From Rugamonas fusca (GTDB lineage Bacteria; Pseudomonadota; Gammaproteobacteria; Burkholderiales; Burkholderiaceae_D), in NCBI RefSeq assembly GCF_014042365.1, contig NZ_JACEZS010000002.1:279108-343107 (forward strand): a DNA stretch of 64,000 nt. The letters are read 5' to 3'. The stretch's first letter is position 1, and every line of letters starts with the position of its first letter. Of this stretch, positions 30,000 to 39,800 are shown one piece after another. The notes beneath the pieces were generated by a model. It did no database searches. It was not told where the DNA came from and saw nothing but the letters and a program-made list of their open reading frames with translations. Both the position numbers and the translations under genes were made by a program.

Positions 30000-31619
30000 A
30001 TGAAGCTCAACGATATCAAGATCGGCTACCGCCTGATGCTGGGCTTTGGCCTGATGCTGGCGCTGATGGCCGGCATGACCGCCATCGCCGCGCTGGCCTC
30101 GCGCCAGGCCGGCGCCAGCCTGACGCGCTCGGTCGATCAAAGCAACGCCAAGTCCGCGCTGGTGGCGGCCATGCGCCAGAACCTGTTCCACCAGGGCCTG
30201 GCCGCCCGCAACATCGGCGCCACGGCCGACCTCAACCAGATGCAGAAGGAGATGGCCAACATCGGCCTCGAACAGCAGCGCTACCGCGACAACGAAGCGA
30301 AGCTGGCCGCGCTGGGCCTGAATCCGGCCGAACGCGCCATCGTGGATGAAATGCACGGCTACCAACAAACCAGCCTGCCCTACTTCAAGGAAGCGCAGGA
30401 ATACGTGGCCGGCTTCAACGCGGGCCAGGCGCTCAAGGTGCTGACCACGCAGGTGGCGCCGCTGCAGGACAAGTGGCTCGCTGGCCTGGACCAGCTGGCG
30501 GCCCTGCAGAACCAGGAAATCGGCGCCGGCATCGGCCGCTTCAAGGACGACAGCGCCCATGCCACCGTCATCATGGCCCTGATCTGCGCCGTGGCCATGA
30601 CGCTGGCCGTGGTGGTGGCGCTGCGCCTGAGCCGCAGCATCACGCGCCCGCTGCAACAGGCGCTGGAACTGGCCACCCGCGTGGCCGGCGGCGACCTGAC
30701 CCAGCGTGTGGCCGTGGGCGCGCAGGATGAAACGGGCCAGCTGCTGCGCGCGCTGGCCAGCATGAACGACAGCCTGGCCGCCACCGTGGGCGCGGTGCGC
30801 ACCAGCACCGAGTCGATCACGGTCGCCTCGCGCGAGATCGCCAGCGGCAACGCCGACCTGTCCTCGCGCACGGAGGCCCAGGCCAGCGCGCTGGAACAGA
30901 CCGCCAGCTCGATGGAGGAACTGACGGGCACCGTGCGCCAGAACGCCCAGCACGCGCAGCAGGCCAACCAGTTGGCCGTGTCGGCATCGGCCGTGGCCGC
31001 GCAAGGGGGACAGATCGTGGCCGACGTGGTGCAGACCATGGCCACCATCAAGGCCAGTTCATACCAGATCGTGGACATCATCGGCGTGATCGACTCGATC
31101 GCGTTCCAGACCAATATCCTGGCGCTGAATGCCGCCGTGGAAGCGGCGCGCGCCGGCGAACAGGGGCGCGGCTTCGCCGTGGTGGCGTCCGAAGTGCGCA
31201 ACCTGGCCCAGCGCAGCGCCGGCGCGGCCAGGGAGATCAAGACCCTGATCGGCAATTCGGTCGAACAGGTGGACGCCGGCGGTAAGCTGGTCGATTCGGC
31301 CGGGCAGACCATGGAGCGCATCGTGACCGCCGTGCAGCAGGTGGCCGACTTCATGCACGACATCACGGCCGCCAGCCAGGAGCAGAGCGTGGGCATCGAG
31401 GAAGTGAATCGCGCCGTGGGCCAGATGGACGCCATGACCCAGCAGAACGCGGCCCTGGTCGAACAGGCCGCAGCGGCGGCCGAAAGCATGCAGGAACAGG
31501 CCACCAACCTGGCGCGCGCGGTCGGCATCTTCAAGCTGGGCGCGCACACCGGATCGGCGCGCGCCGCCCTGCCCCAGCCACGCGGGCCGCAACAGCGCCT
31601 GAGCGCGACGCCGGCCTGA
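30000..31619 (+). CDS. Methyl-accepting chemotaxis protein
   Basis: 539-aa chemoreceptor. Two transmembrane helices (residues about 10-30 and 190-210) flank a four-helix-bundle periplasmic domain. HAMP follows (LSRSITRPLQQALELATRVAGG split), then the cytoplasmic coiled-coil signalling domain with the hairpin tip IDSIAFQTNILALNAAVEAA. The start at 30000 follows GGAG. The C-terminus lacks an NWETF-type CheR pentapeptide. Its position between the sugar ABC genes and the AGE enzyme suggests it reports on the same sugar, possibly via the binding protein. Confidence 0.92.
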   Translation: MKLNDIKIGYRLMLGFGLMLALMAGMTAIAALASRQAGASLTRSVDQSNAKSALVAAMRQNLFHQGLAARNIGATADLNQMQKEMANIGLEQQRYRDNEAKLAALGLNPAERAIVDEMHGYQQTSLPYFKEAQEYVAGFNAGQALKVLTTQVAPLQDKWLAGLDQLAALQNQEIGAGIGRFKDDSAHATVIMALICAVAMTLAVVVALRLSRSITRPLQQALELATRVAGGDLTQRVAVGAQDETGQLLRALASMNDSLAATVGAVRTSTESITVASREIASGNADLSSRTEAQASALEQTASSMEELTGTVRQNAQHAQQANQLAVSASAVAAQGGQIVADVVQTMATIKASSYQIVDIIGVIDSIAFQTNILALNAAVEAARAGEQGRGFAVVASEVRNLAQRSAGAAREIKTLIGNSVEQVDAGGKLVDSAGQTMERIVTAVQQVADFMHDITAASQEQSVGIEEVNRAVGQMDAMTQQNAALVEQAAAAAESMQEQATNLARAVGIFKLGAHTGSARAALPQPRGPQQRLSATPA

Positions 31620-31675
31620 CACGACAAGCATCGGCACGCCACCGACACATCTCACTTCCGCAACGGTTCCTTACC

Positions 31676-32890
31676 ATGACGACGACACCGAACTTCCGCT
31701 CCCGCGCCACGCTGCTCCAGCACATCCAGCACACCATGCGTTTCTACGAACCGCGCTGCGTGGATGGCAGCGGCGGCTTTTACCACTACTTCAAGGATGA
31801 CGGCACCGTGTACAACGCACGCAGCCGCCACCTGGTCAGCAGCACCCGCTTCGTCTTCAACTACGCGATGGCGTTCCGCCACTTCCAGCAGCCGATCTAC
31901 CTGGAACGCGTGCGCCACGGCCTGGCCTTCCTGCGCGGCGCGCACCGCGATGCATCGACCGGCGGCTATGCGTGGGAGCTGGACTGGCGCGACGGCCAAG
32001 CCACCATCACGGACGGCACCAACCACTGCTACGGCCTGGCCTTCGTGCTGCTGGCCTACTCGCAGGCGCTGATGGCTGGCGTGGCCGAAGCGCGCGTGTG
32101 GATTGCGGAAACCTATGCACTGATGGAGGAACGCTTCTGGCAGGCCCCATACGGCCTGTATGCCGATGAAGCGAGCGCGGACTGGTCGCAACTATCGCCC
32201 TATCGCGGCCAGAACGCCAACATGCACAGTTGCGAAGCGCTGTTGACCGCGTTCGAGGCCACGGGCGAATTGCGCTACCTGCACCGGGCGGAAACGCTGG
32301 CCCGCAATATCACCGTGCGCCAGGCGGCGCTGGCCGATGACCTGATCTGGGAGCACTACCACCAGGACTGGTCGGTGGACGGCGACTACAACCGCCACGA
32401 CAAGACCAATATCTTCCGGCCGTGGGGCTACCAGCCCGGCCACCTGACGGAATGGGCCAAGCTGCTGCTGATCCTGGAGCGCCACGCCGTGCGGCTGGCC
32501 GGCCCGTCCGACTGGCTGCTGCCGCGCGCCCGTGCCCTGTTCGACCAGGCGCTGGCCAAGGCCTGGGATGGCGAACATGGCGGCATCTATTACGGCTTCG
32601 CGCCCGATGGCAGCATCTGCGACAGCGACAAATACTTCTGGGTGCAGGCCGAAAGCCTGGCCGCGGCCGCGCTGCTGGCCGCGCGCACGGGCGATCCTGC
32701 GTATTGGGACTGGTATGAACAGCTGTGGCAATACAGCTGGGCGCACATGATCGACCACCAGCACGGCGCGTGGTATCGCCTGCTCAGCGCCGACAACCGC
32801 AAGCTCAGCGACGAAAAGAGCCCGGCCGGCAAGACGGATTACCACACCATGGGCGCTTGCTATGAAGTGCTCAACGTGCTGGCCGACTGA
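31676..32890 (+). CDS. AGE-family sugar epimerase/isomerase (mannose isomerase-like)
   Basis: 404-aa (alpha/alpha)6-barrel protein of the N-acylglucosamine 2-epimerase superfamily. Features shared with D-mannose isomerase and cellobiose 2-epimerase include RHLVSSTRFVFNYAMAFRHF near residue 50, ITDGTNHCYGLAFVLLAY, GQNANMHSCEALLTAFEAT and KTDYHTMGACYEVL, carrying candidate catalytic histidines. It likely interconverts mannose and fructose (or glucose epimers) after import. The exact substrate is uncertain. It is the last gene of the plus-strand sugar module. Confidence 0.85.
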   Translation: MTTTPNFRSRATLLQHIQHTMRFYEPRCVDGSGGFYHYFKDDGTVYNARSRHLVSSTRFVFNYAMAFRHFQQPIYLERVRHGLAFLRGAHRDASTGGYAWELDWRDGQATITDGTNHCYGLAFVLLAYSQALMAGVAEARVWIAETYALMEERFWQAPYGLYADEASADWSQLSPYRGQNANMHSCEALLTAFEATGELRYLHRAETLARNITVRQAALADDLIWEHYHQDWSVDGDYNRHDKTNIFRPWGYQPGHLTEWAKLLLILERHAVRLAGPSDWLLPRARALFDQALAKAWDGEHGGIYYGFAPDGSICDSDKYFWVQAESLAAAALLAARTGDPAYWDWYEQLWQYSWAHMIDHQHGAWYRLLSADNRKLSDEKSPAGKTDYHTMGACYEVLNVLAD

Positions 32891-32908
32891 ACAGCCAGCG
32901 CGCGAAAA

Positions 32909-32935
32909 CGATGGCGCCAGAGGCTGGCGCCATCG
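32909..32935. terminator. Bidirectional terminator-like hairpin
   Basis: CGATGGCGCC (32909-32918) pairs perfectly with GGCGCCATCG (32926-32935) around a 7-nt loop. It sits exactly between convergent genes (AGE enzyme ending at 32890 and the PEP-CTERM gene ending at 32945), so it can serve both. An A-rich stretch (GAAAACG) precedes it on the plus strand, which gives T residues in the minus-strand transcript. Confidence 0.6.
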
Positions 32936-32944
32936 CATCCCTCC

Positions 32945-33454
32945 TTACACCGCGCGGCGGCGACGGGCCACCATGCCCACCAGCGCCAGGCCGCCCAGCA
33001 GCATGCCGTAGGTTTCAGGTTCCGGCACGGCCGTGGTGATGTTCAAACCGCCCGAATAGCTGGCCGACGGGCCGGCGAAACCGCTGACAGTCAGCACCAG
33101 CGGGCCGCTGAAGCCCGTGTCGAACAGGTGGGCGCCGCTGACAAACAGGCCGTCGGCGATGTCCAGCTTCTTGCCGTTCAGGGTCACGTCCGTAAAGCGG
33201 ATATGCTGCGATTCGCTGCCGTAGAAATTCACCACCCCGCCGTTGGCCATGAAATTGCCGTTCAGCGTGGGCGAGAAGGTGTAGGTGTCGCGGAAAAAAT
33301 TGCCGTCGATGGGCTCGGGCAGGCTCAGGTTGAAGCTGCCCGTCCATTCGTTGGGATGGTAGGGCGATTGCAGCAGCGGCACGGTGTAGTCGTGGGCCAT
33401 GGCGGAGCCGGTGGCGGCGCCTGCCAGCAGCAGCGCGAGCAAAGTCGATTTCAT
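32945..33454 (-). CDS. FxDxF-family PEP-CTERM protein
   Basis: 169 aa with signal peptide (MKSTLLALLLAGAATGSAMA) and a complete PEP-CTERM sorting signal, VPEPETYGMLLGGLALVGMVARRRR. This comprises the motif, a hydrophobic helix and an Arg cluster, the substrate form for exosortase/EpsH export. The central region (WTGSFNLSL, FFRDTYTFSPTLNGNF) matches the FxDxF subgroup common in Oxalobacteraceae. Ribosome site AAGGGAA precedes the ATG. No exosortase gene lies in this window. Confidence 0.9.
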   Translation of the reverse strand: MKSTLLALLLAGAATGSAMAHDYTVPLLQSPYHPNEWTGSFNLSLPEPIDGNFFRDTYTFSPTLNGNFMANGGVVNFYGSESQHIRFTDVTLNGKKLDIADGLFVSGAHLFDTGFSGPLVLTVSGFAGPSASYSGGLNITTAVPEPETYGMLLGGLALVGMVARRRRAV

Positions 33455-33643
33455 CGAATTCCCTTCAGTTGTGGAGTTGGCGGTGCCGGCGCACGGCCGG
33501 ACCGGATCTGCGTGGCGGGCCTGCGATGGGCCCGCCGATCACGAATAATGGTAATTTGTTATCATTTCCAGCAAAATAGTCTGTTTGGACTGAAATGTGA
33601 CACGGCCCTTGTGGCGCCGGGCGCGCTGGGTTGTAATATCGAC

Positions 33644-34249
33644 ATGAACCATTCCTTCCTTTTGATCGACGATCACGCCCTGTTCCGGGCCGGGCTGCGC
33701 ATGACGCTGGAGAGCGCCCACCCCGGCGTGCCGCTGCGCGAGGCGGCCACGCTGGACGAGGCCGTCCACGGCCAGCGCGACGCCCCCGTGCCCACCGTGG
33801 TGCTGCTGGACTTGCAACTGCCCGGCCTGAACGGCATGGACGGCATGACCCTGCTGCGGCACAAATGGCCTGACTGCGCCATCGTCGTGTTGTCAGCCGA
33901 CGACAGCGCGGACACGGCCTGCCGCGCACTCGAACACGGCGCGCTGCGCTACATTTCCAAGGGCGAGCCGGCCGCCAGCATCCTTGACGGCATCGCTGCC
34001 GTGATGCGGGCCGAACCGGGCGCGCTGACGCCATCCCCATCGCGCACCGCCACCCCGCGCCTGACGCCGCGCCAGTGCGAAGTGCTGGACCTGCTGTGCC
34101 AGGGCATGTCGAACAAGCTGATCGGGCGGCGCCTGAACCTGTCCGAGAACACGGTGCGCGGCCACGTGCAGGCGCTGCTGGCCCTGCTGCAAGTGGTGAG
34201 CCGGGCCGAGGCGGCCTATGCGGCCCGCAGCCGGGGTCTGGTTGGCTAG
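33644..34249 (+). CDS. LuxR/NarL-family response regulator
   Basis: 201 aa. Receiver domain starting SFLLIDDHALFRAGLRM with phosphoacceptor Asp56 (VVLLDLQLPG), then a C-terminal LuxR helix-turn-helix (LTPRQCEVLDLLCQGMSNKL, RLNLSENTVRGHVQALL). The start at 33644 was chosen because the longer frame to 33128 is the antisense shadow of the PEP-CTERM gene. It overlaps the following hybrid kinase by 32 nt, so they form a two-gene unit. Confidence 0.92.
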   Translation: MNHSFLLIDDHALFRAGLRMTLESAHPGVPLREAATLDEAVHGQRDAPVPTVVLLDLQLPGLNGMDGMTLLRHKWPDCAIVVLSADDSADTACRALEHGALRYISKGEPAASILDGIAAVMRAEPGALTPSPSRTATPRLTPRQCEVLDLLCQGMSNKLIGRRLNLSENTVRGHVQALLALLQVVSRAEAAYAARSRGLVG

Positions 34250-36131
34250 GCCGGGCACGGCGCGGCGCGCCGAAGGCCTGATCCGGGCCGAACAGATGCG
34301 CCTGTTGCTGGGCAACATGGGCAGTTCACTGCTGCCCACCATCGCCGTGGCGTCGCTGCTGCTGTACACGCTGGCCACGCCAGCCAACGTGGCGGGACTG
34401 CGGCTGTGGTGCGGCGCCGTGATCGGCTCCAAGTGCTTTGGCTGCTGGGATGCGCGCCGCATCCTGCGCGGGCGCATCGGACCGTGGCGCGCGTACCGGC
34501 TGGAGCGCTGGATGCTGGCGCTGACGGCCATCGATGGCGCGGCCTGGGGCGCGCTGGCCTGGACCGGCTTCGATCCCACGTCGACGGCCAACAGCATCCT
34601 GGTGGTGGCCGTGCTGTCCGGCATCGTCGGCAACGCCATGTCGATGCTGTCGCCCGTGCTCAGCGTGTTCGCCATCTTCTGCGTATTCGAGCTCGGTGCG
34701 CTCGCGCTCAAGGCATGGTCGCTCGATGACCTGCCGTTCCGCACCCTGAGCCTGGCCGTGGTGGTGTATTTCCTCAGCCTGCTCAGCCAGGGACGCAACA
34801 GCGCCCGGGCGGCGCGCGCCGCCATCCAGCTGAAGTTCGACAACATCGGCCTGATCCGGCAGTTGCGCATCGAAAGCGACCGCGCCCGGCAAGCGCTGCA
34901 CGCGGCCGAGCAAGCCAACCTGGCCAAGTCGCGCTTCCTGGCCGCCGCCAGCCACGACCTGCGCCAGCCCATCCATGCGCAAGGCCTGTTCCTCGAAGTG
35001 CTGGCCCGTTCGCCGCTCAACGACAAGCAGCGCACGGTGCTGGCCAGCGCCCGCGCCGCGTCCGAAGCGTCGGCCGACATGCTGCATACGCTGCTCGACT
35101 TCTCGCGCATCGAGGCCGGGGTGATCGAACCGCAGATCGAAGCGTTCGCGCTGCAGCCGCTGCTGGCCAAGCTGGAAAGCGAGTTGGCACCGCAAGCGAA
35201 CGCCAAGGGCCTGGTGTACCGCACGCGCGACAGCGGCCTGGCGCTGTGCTCGGACCGGAGCTTGCTGGAACTGATCGTGCGCAACCTGGTGACGAACGCC
35301 GTGCGCTACACCGAGCAAGGCGGGGTGCTGGTGGCCTGCCGCCGGCGCGGTGCGCACGCCGTGCTGGAAGTGTGGGATAGCGGCATCGGCATCGCGCCCG
35401 AGCAGCAGGAGGAAGTGTTCCGCGAATTCCACCAGCTGGGCAATCCGGAGCGGGACCGGCAGAAAGGCCTGGGCCTGGGCCTGTCCATCGCGCGTGGCCT
35501 GGCGCAGTTGCTGGGACATGCATTGACGGTGGCGTCACGGCCCGGACGGGGCAGCGTGTTCCGGCTGGCCGTGCCGCTGGCATCCATGCCGGCACTGTCG
35601 TCGCCGACCTCGCCCGCCCTGCTGGCACTGGACGCACCTGCGCGGGGCGCATTGCCGCAACGCGTGCTGGTGATCGACGACGATGCGATCGTGCGCGTCA
35701 GCATGCAGCAATTGCTGGCCGGCTGGGGTTGCGACTGCCAGGTGGCCGACGGCATCGAAACGGCGCTCACGCTGGCACACACGTGGCGGCCCGACATGAT
35801 CATCAGCGACTACCGGCTGCGCGAGCAGCGCACGGGGGCGGAAGCCATCGCTACGCTGCGCGCGCAGGCTGGCACGCCAATAGCAGCCCTGCTGATCACG
35901 GGCGACACCGCCCCCGCCCGCCTGCGCGAAGCGCGCGCCAGCGGCGTGCCGTTGCTGCATAAGCCCACCTCGCCTGAACAGCTCTACCGGAGCATGGAAC
36001 TAGCGTGCGCCCAGCGGAGTCCAACATTCGTACACGGGCGCGGCCGTGGCACCCCCACCGCTGAGCCCGTATTGCACCCGCAAGGGACCGACCCCAGCGC
36101 CGCACCGTCACTGCTGGACCCGGCAGCTTAA
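34218..36131 (+). CDS. Hybrid sensor histidine kinase with C-terminal receiver
   Basis: 637 aa. The N-terminal half has about five to six hydrophobic helices (SSLLPTIAVASLLLYTLA, ILVVAVLSGIVGNAMSML, LSLAVVVYFLSLLSQG), a membrane sensor module without a recognised periplasmic domain. A coiled coil leads to the HisKA box with His246 (ASHDLRQPIHAQGLFLEVL), the ATPase domain (IVRNLVTNAVRYTEQGG, WDSGIGIAPEQQ, GLGLGLSIARGLAQLLGH), and a receiver with Asp531 (IISDYRL). The first ATG lies inside the preceding gene. A TTG at 34242 is an alternative start with a shorter overlap. The C-terminal tail after about residue 600 is Pro/Ala-rich and looks unconserved. Confidence 0.9.
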   Translation: MRPAAGVWLARPGTARRAEGLIRAEQMRLLLGNMGSSLLPTIAVASLLLYTLATPANVAGLRLWCGAVIGSKCFGCWDARRILRGRIGPWRAYRLERWMLALTAIDGAAWGALAWTGFDPTSTANSILVVAVLSGIVGNAMSMLSPVLSVFAIFCVFELGALALKAWSLDDLPFRTLSLAVVVYFLSLLSQGRNSARAARAAIQLKFDNIGLIRQLRIESDRARQALHAAEQANLAKSRFLAAASHDLRQPIHAQGLFLEVLARSPLNDKQRTVLASARAASEASADMLHTLLDFSRIEAGVIEPQIEAFALQPLLAKLESELAPQANAKGLVYRTRDSGLALCSDRSLLELIVRNLVTNAVRYTEQGGVLVACRRRGAHAVLEVWDSGIGIAPEQQEEVFREFHQLGNPERDRQKGLGLGLSIARGLAQLLGHALTVASRPGRGSVFRLAVPLASMPALSSPTSPALLALDAPARGALPQRVLVIDDDAIVRVSMQQLLAGWGCDCQVADGIETALTLAHTWRPDMIISDYRLREQRTGAEAIATLRAQAGTPIAALLITGDTAPARLREARASGVPLLHKPTSPEQLYRSMELACAQRSPTFVHGRGRGTPTAEPVLHPQGTDPSAAPSLLDPAA

Positions 36132-36135
36132 CCGC

Positions 36136-36232
36136 GGGGTCTGTCCCCCAGCTGGCGGCACAGATGTACCGGGGACACAGATGTACCGGGGACAGACCCC
36201 GGCACGCCTGCGGCCACGATCCGGGCCGCAGG
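36136..36232. repeat. Intergenic repeat cluster (GGGGTCTGTCCCC palindrome family, 17-bp tandem repeat)
   Basis: GGGGTCTGTCCCC at 36136-36148 has an inverted copy GGGGACAGACCCC at 36188-36200. Between them the 17-mer acagatgtaccggggac occurs twice in perfect tandem (36160-36176 and 36177-36193). A 9-bp hairpin CCTGCGGCC...GGCCGCAGG follows (36207-36232). No gene is supported between the hybrid kinase and the DUF29 remnant. The motif class resembles the repeat cluster at 14108-14221. Confidence 0.85.
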
Positions 36233-36314
36233 CCGAGGGTCAGTCCCCTGCGTCGAGCCGCGCCGGCCAGGAGCGGCGCCGGTCATCGGACGCGGCCACA
36301 TCCGGTGCGTAGAA

Positions 36315-36780
36315 CTAAGGCTGAGCCTGTGGAAGCTCGGCCCGCAGTTCTTCATCGGGGAAAAACTCCGGGGACAATACTGTCTGCACGGGCCATGGAC
36401 ATGCGAGCGGAAAACCATTGAATGTCGTCTCACGCTTTGCCGAATTGCGGGCACGATGGTACACGCGCGTACCATGCCGGATCGTCCAGTTGCCGACGCA
36501 GGCTGGGACTATCCTCCAGCACATCCTCGATACAGTCGCGCTGTTCAACTATCGTATTGAGCCAGCCGTTGCCGCGCAATCGTGGCTGGTATCGCCACGC
36601 CAGAAGATGCGCCAGGAGGACCGCGCAACGGTGCCGCAACGCGTGTTTCTGACTCGCGCCCACGGCCGCGATCTCCTCTGCAATGTTTTCCATATCGAGC
36701 AACGCGCTACGGCCCGCGCGTAACAAGGCCACTTGTTCCTCCGCCCAGGCGGCCACTAAAAATGATTGATTACTCAACAA
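36315..36780 (-). pseudogene. DUF29 family protein, frameshifted
   Basis: One minus-strand frame (36780 to 36430) encodes the DUF29 start and core: FLVAAWAEEQVALLRAGR, MENIAEEIAAVG, RCAVLLAHLLAWRYQP, IVEQRDCIEDVLEDSPSLRR. It then runs into an unrelated tail and stops. The family's expected C-terminal half (ARNSAKRETTFNGFPLACPW, LSPEFFPDE) continues in the next frame to a stop at 36315. The break is near 36460, beside the palindromic GGTACACGCGCGTACC. The only in-frame start near the expected N-terminus is TTG at 36780. This is either a real frameshift or a sequencing error. DUF29 has no known function. Confidence 0.75.
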
Positions 36781-36889
36781 TTTCTGATGAACTGATGCAA
36801 AATTGCCTCACGCGATAGCAAAGCGACCACAATTGTTTTGATGGTGCTACACTGATTAATGTCTTTTCATTTATTGAGAGGCTCCCACC

Positions 36890-39800
36890 ATGAACCAGAT
36901 GTCGAGGCGTCAGTTCCTGAAGGTGACTGGCGCGACCCTGGCCGGATCGAGCATCGCGCTGCTGGGCTTTGCCCCGGCCACCGCGCTGGCCGAAGTCCGG
37001 CAATACAAGCTGGCGCGCAGCACCGAAACCCGCAACACCTGCCCCTACTGCTCGGTAGGCTGCGGCATCCTGATGTATGGTCTGGGAGACGGCGCCAAGA
37101 ACGCCACGGCCCGCATCATCCACATCGAGGGCGACGCCGACCACCCCGTCAACCGCGGCACGCTGTGCCCGAAAGGGGCCAGCCTGATCGACTTCATCCA
37201 CAGCCCCAACCGGCTGCAGGTGCCCGAATACCGGGCGCCCGGTGCCACCGAGTGGAGCCCCATCGCCTGGGACGACGCGCTTAACCGCATCGCCAGGCTG
37301 ATGAAGGCCGACCGCGACGCCAACTTCATCGAGAAAAGCGCGGATGGCAAAACCGTCAACCGCTGGCTGTCCACCGGCATGCTGTGCGCCTCGGCCTCCA
37401 CCAACGAGGTGGGCTACCTGACGCACAAGACCATGCGCAGCCTGGGCATGCTCGCTTTCGATAATCAGGCGCGTGTATGACATGGTCCGACGGTGGCAGG
37501 TCTTGCCCCGACGTTTGGCCGTGGCGCGATGACGAATCACTGGGTCGACATCAAGAACGCCGATGTGATCCTGGTCATGGGCGGCAATGCCGCCGAAGCC
37601 CACCCGTGCGGCTTCAAATGGGTGACGGAAGCGAAGGCGCACCGCGGCGCCAAGCTGATCGTGGTCGACCCGCGCTTTACCCGCACCGCCTCGGTGGCCG
37701 ATCATTACGTGGCCACCCGCACCGGCTCGGATATCGTGTTCCTGGGCGCGATCATCAACTACCTGCTCACCAACGACAAGATTCAGCACGAGTATGTGCG
37801 CAACTACACCGACCTGGCCTTCATCGTGCGCGAGGACTTCGCCCTCAACGACGGCCTGTATTCGGGCTACGACGACAAGGCTGGCAAGTACGCCGACAAG
37901 AGCAGCTGGAACTATGAGCTGGGCGAGGATGGCTACGCCAAGGTCGACCCCACGCTGGAACACCCGCGCTGCGTCTACCGGCTGCTGAAGCAGCACTACG
38001 CGCGCTACACGCCGGAGATGGTGCAGAAGGCGTGCGGCGTGGCGCCCGATAAGTTCAAGCTGGTGGCCGAGGCGCTGGCCTCGACGGCCGTGCCGGGCCG
38101 CGCCGCCACCATCTTGTACGCGCTGGGCTGGACCCAGCATTCGACGGGCGCACAAACGCTGCGCTGCGGCGCCCTGATGCAGCTGTTGTTGGGGAACATA
38201 GGCATCGCTGGTGGCGGCATGAACGCGCTGCGCGGCCACTCCAACATCCAGGGCTTGACGGACCTGGGGCTGATGTCCAACCTGCTGCCCGGCTACATGA
38301 CGCTGCCCGGCGAGGCGGAGCAGGACTTCGACGCCTTCATCGCCCAGCGCGCGCTCAAGCCGCTGCGCCCCAACCAGCTCAGTTACTGGAGCAACTACCG
38401 CAAATTCCACGTCAGCCTGATGAAGGCATGGTGGGGCGACGCGGCCACGGAGGAGAACAAGTTCGCCTACGACTACCTGCCCAAGCTGGACAAGCCCTAC
38501 GACATGATGCAGGCGTTCGAACTGATGCATCAGGGGAAAATGAACGGCTACATCTGCCAGGGCTTCAACATCCTCGCCTCCGCGCCAGACAAGCAGAAGA
38601 TCACGGAAGCGCTGTCCAAGCTCAAGTTCCTCGTCGTGATGGACCCGCTGGCCGTGGAGACGGCCGAATTCTGGCGCCCGTTCGGCGCCTTCCACGAAGT
38701 CGATCCGTCCAAGATCCAGACCGAGGTGTTCCGCCTGCCCACCACCTGCTTCGCCGAGGAGCGCGGTTCGCTGGTCAGCTCCTCGCGCGTGCTGCAATGG
38801 CACTGGCAAGGCGCGGAAGGGCCGGGCCAGACCCGCAGCGACCTGGAGATCATGTCCGGCATCTTCCTGCGCATGAAGAAGCTGTACCAGACGGAGGGCG
38901 GCAAGTTCCCCGACCCCATCGTCAACCTGACCTGGCCTTACGCGCAGCCGTTCAGTCCCACGCCGGAAGAACTGGCGATGGAGTACAACGGCAAGGCGCT
39001 CAAGGAGCTCACCGATCCCAAGGACGCGACCAAGGTGCTGGTGAAGAAAGGCGAACAACTGGCCGGCTTCGCCCAGTTGCGCGACGACGGCTCCACCGCC
39101 TGCGGCTGCTGGATCTTCTCCGGTGCGTGGACGGCAGCCGGCAACCAGATGGGCCGGCGCGACAACGCCGATCCATCGGGCATCGGCCAGACGCTGAACT
39201 GGGCCTGGACCTGGCCGGCCAACCGCCGCGTGCTGTACAACCGCGCCTCGTGCGACACCAAGGGCAAGCCGTTCGACCCCACCCGCAAGCTGGTGGGCTG
39301 GAACGGCACTAACTGGGGTGGCGCGGATGTGCCGGACTTCAAGCTCGACGAGCCGCCCGAAAACGGCATGGGCCCGTTCATCATGCTGCAGGAAGGCGTG
39401 GCCCGCTTCTTCTGCCGCGCCGGCATGAACGAGGGGCCTTTCCCCGAGCACTACGAGCCGTTCGAGACGCCGGTGGGCCACAACCCGCTGCACCCGTCCA
39501 ACGCGCGCGCCACCAGCAATCCGGCCGCCCGCGTGTTCCCGTCCGACCGCGCCAAGTTCGGCACGGCGGCCGAGTTCCCGCACGTGGCCACCAGCTACCG
39601 GCTCACCGAGCATTTCCACTACTGGACCAAGCATGCGCGGCTCAACGCCATCGTCCAGCCGGAGCAGTTCGTGGAGATCGGCGAAGACCTGGCGGCCGAA
39701 ATCGGCGTGGCCAATGGCGGCACCGTCAAGGTCAGCTCCAAGCGCGGCCACATCGTGGCCAAGGCCGTGGTCACCAAGCGCATCAAGGCGCTCACCATCG

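Noticed and set aside
36850..36889. A defined promoter for fdnG
   Set aside because: Several weak -10-like hexamers (TACACT, TTAATG) exist, but none has a convincing -35 at 16-18 bp and I saw no clear FNR or sigma-54 site.
37478..37480. fdnG as a pseudogene or two separate genes split by a stop codon
   Set aside because: The TGA is at the conserved Sec position, has a SECIS hairpin immediately after it, and selA, selB and tRNA-Sec are adjacent.
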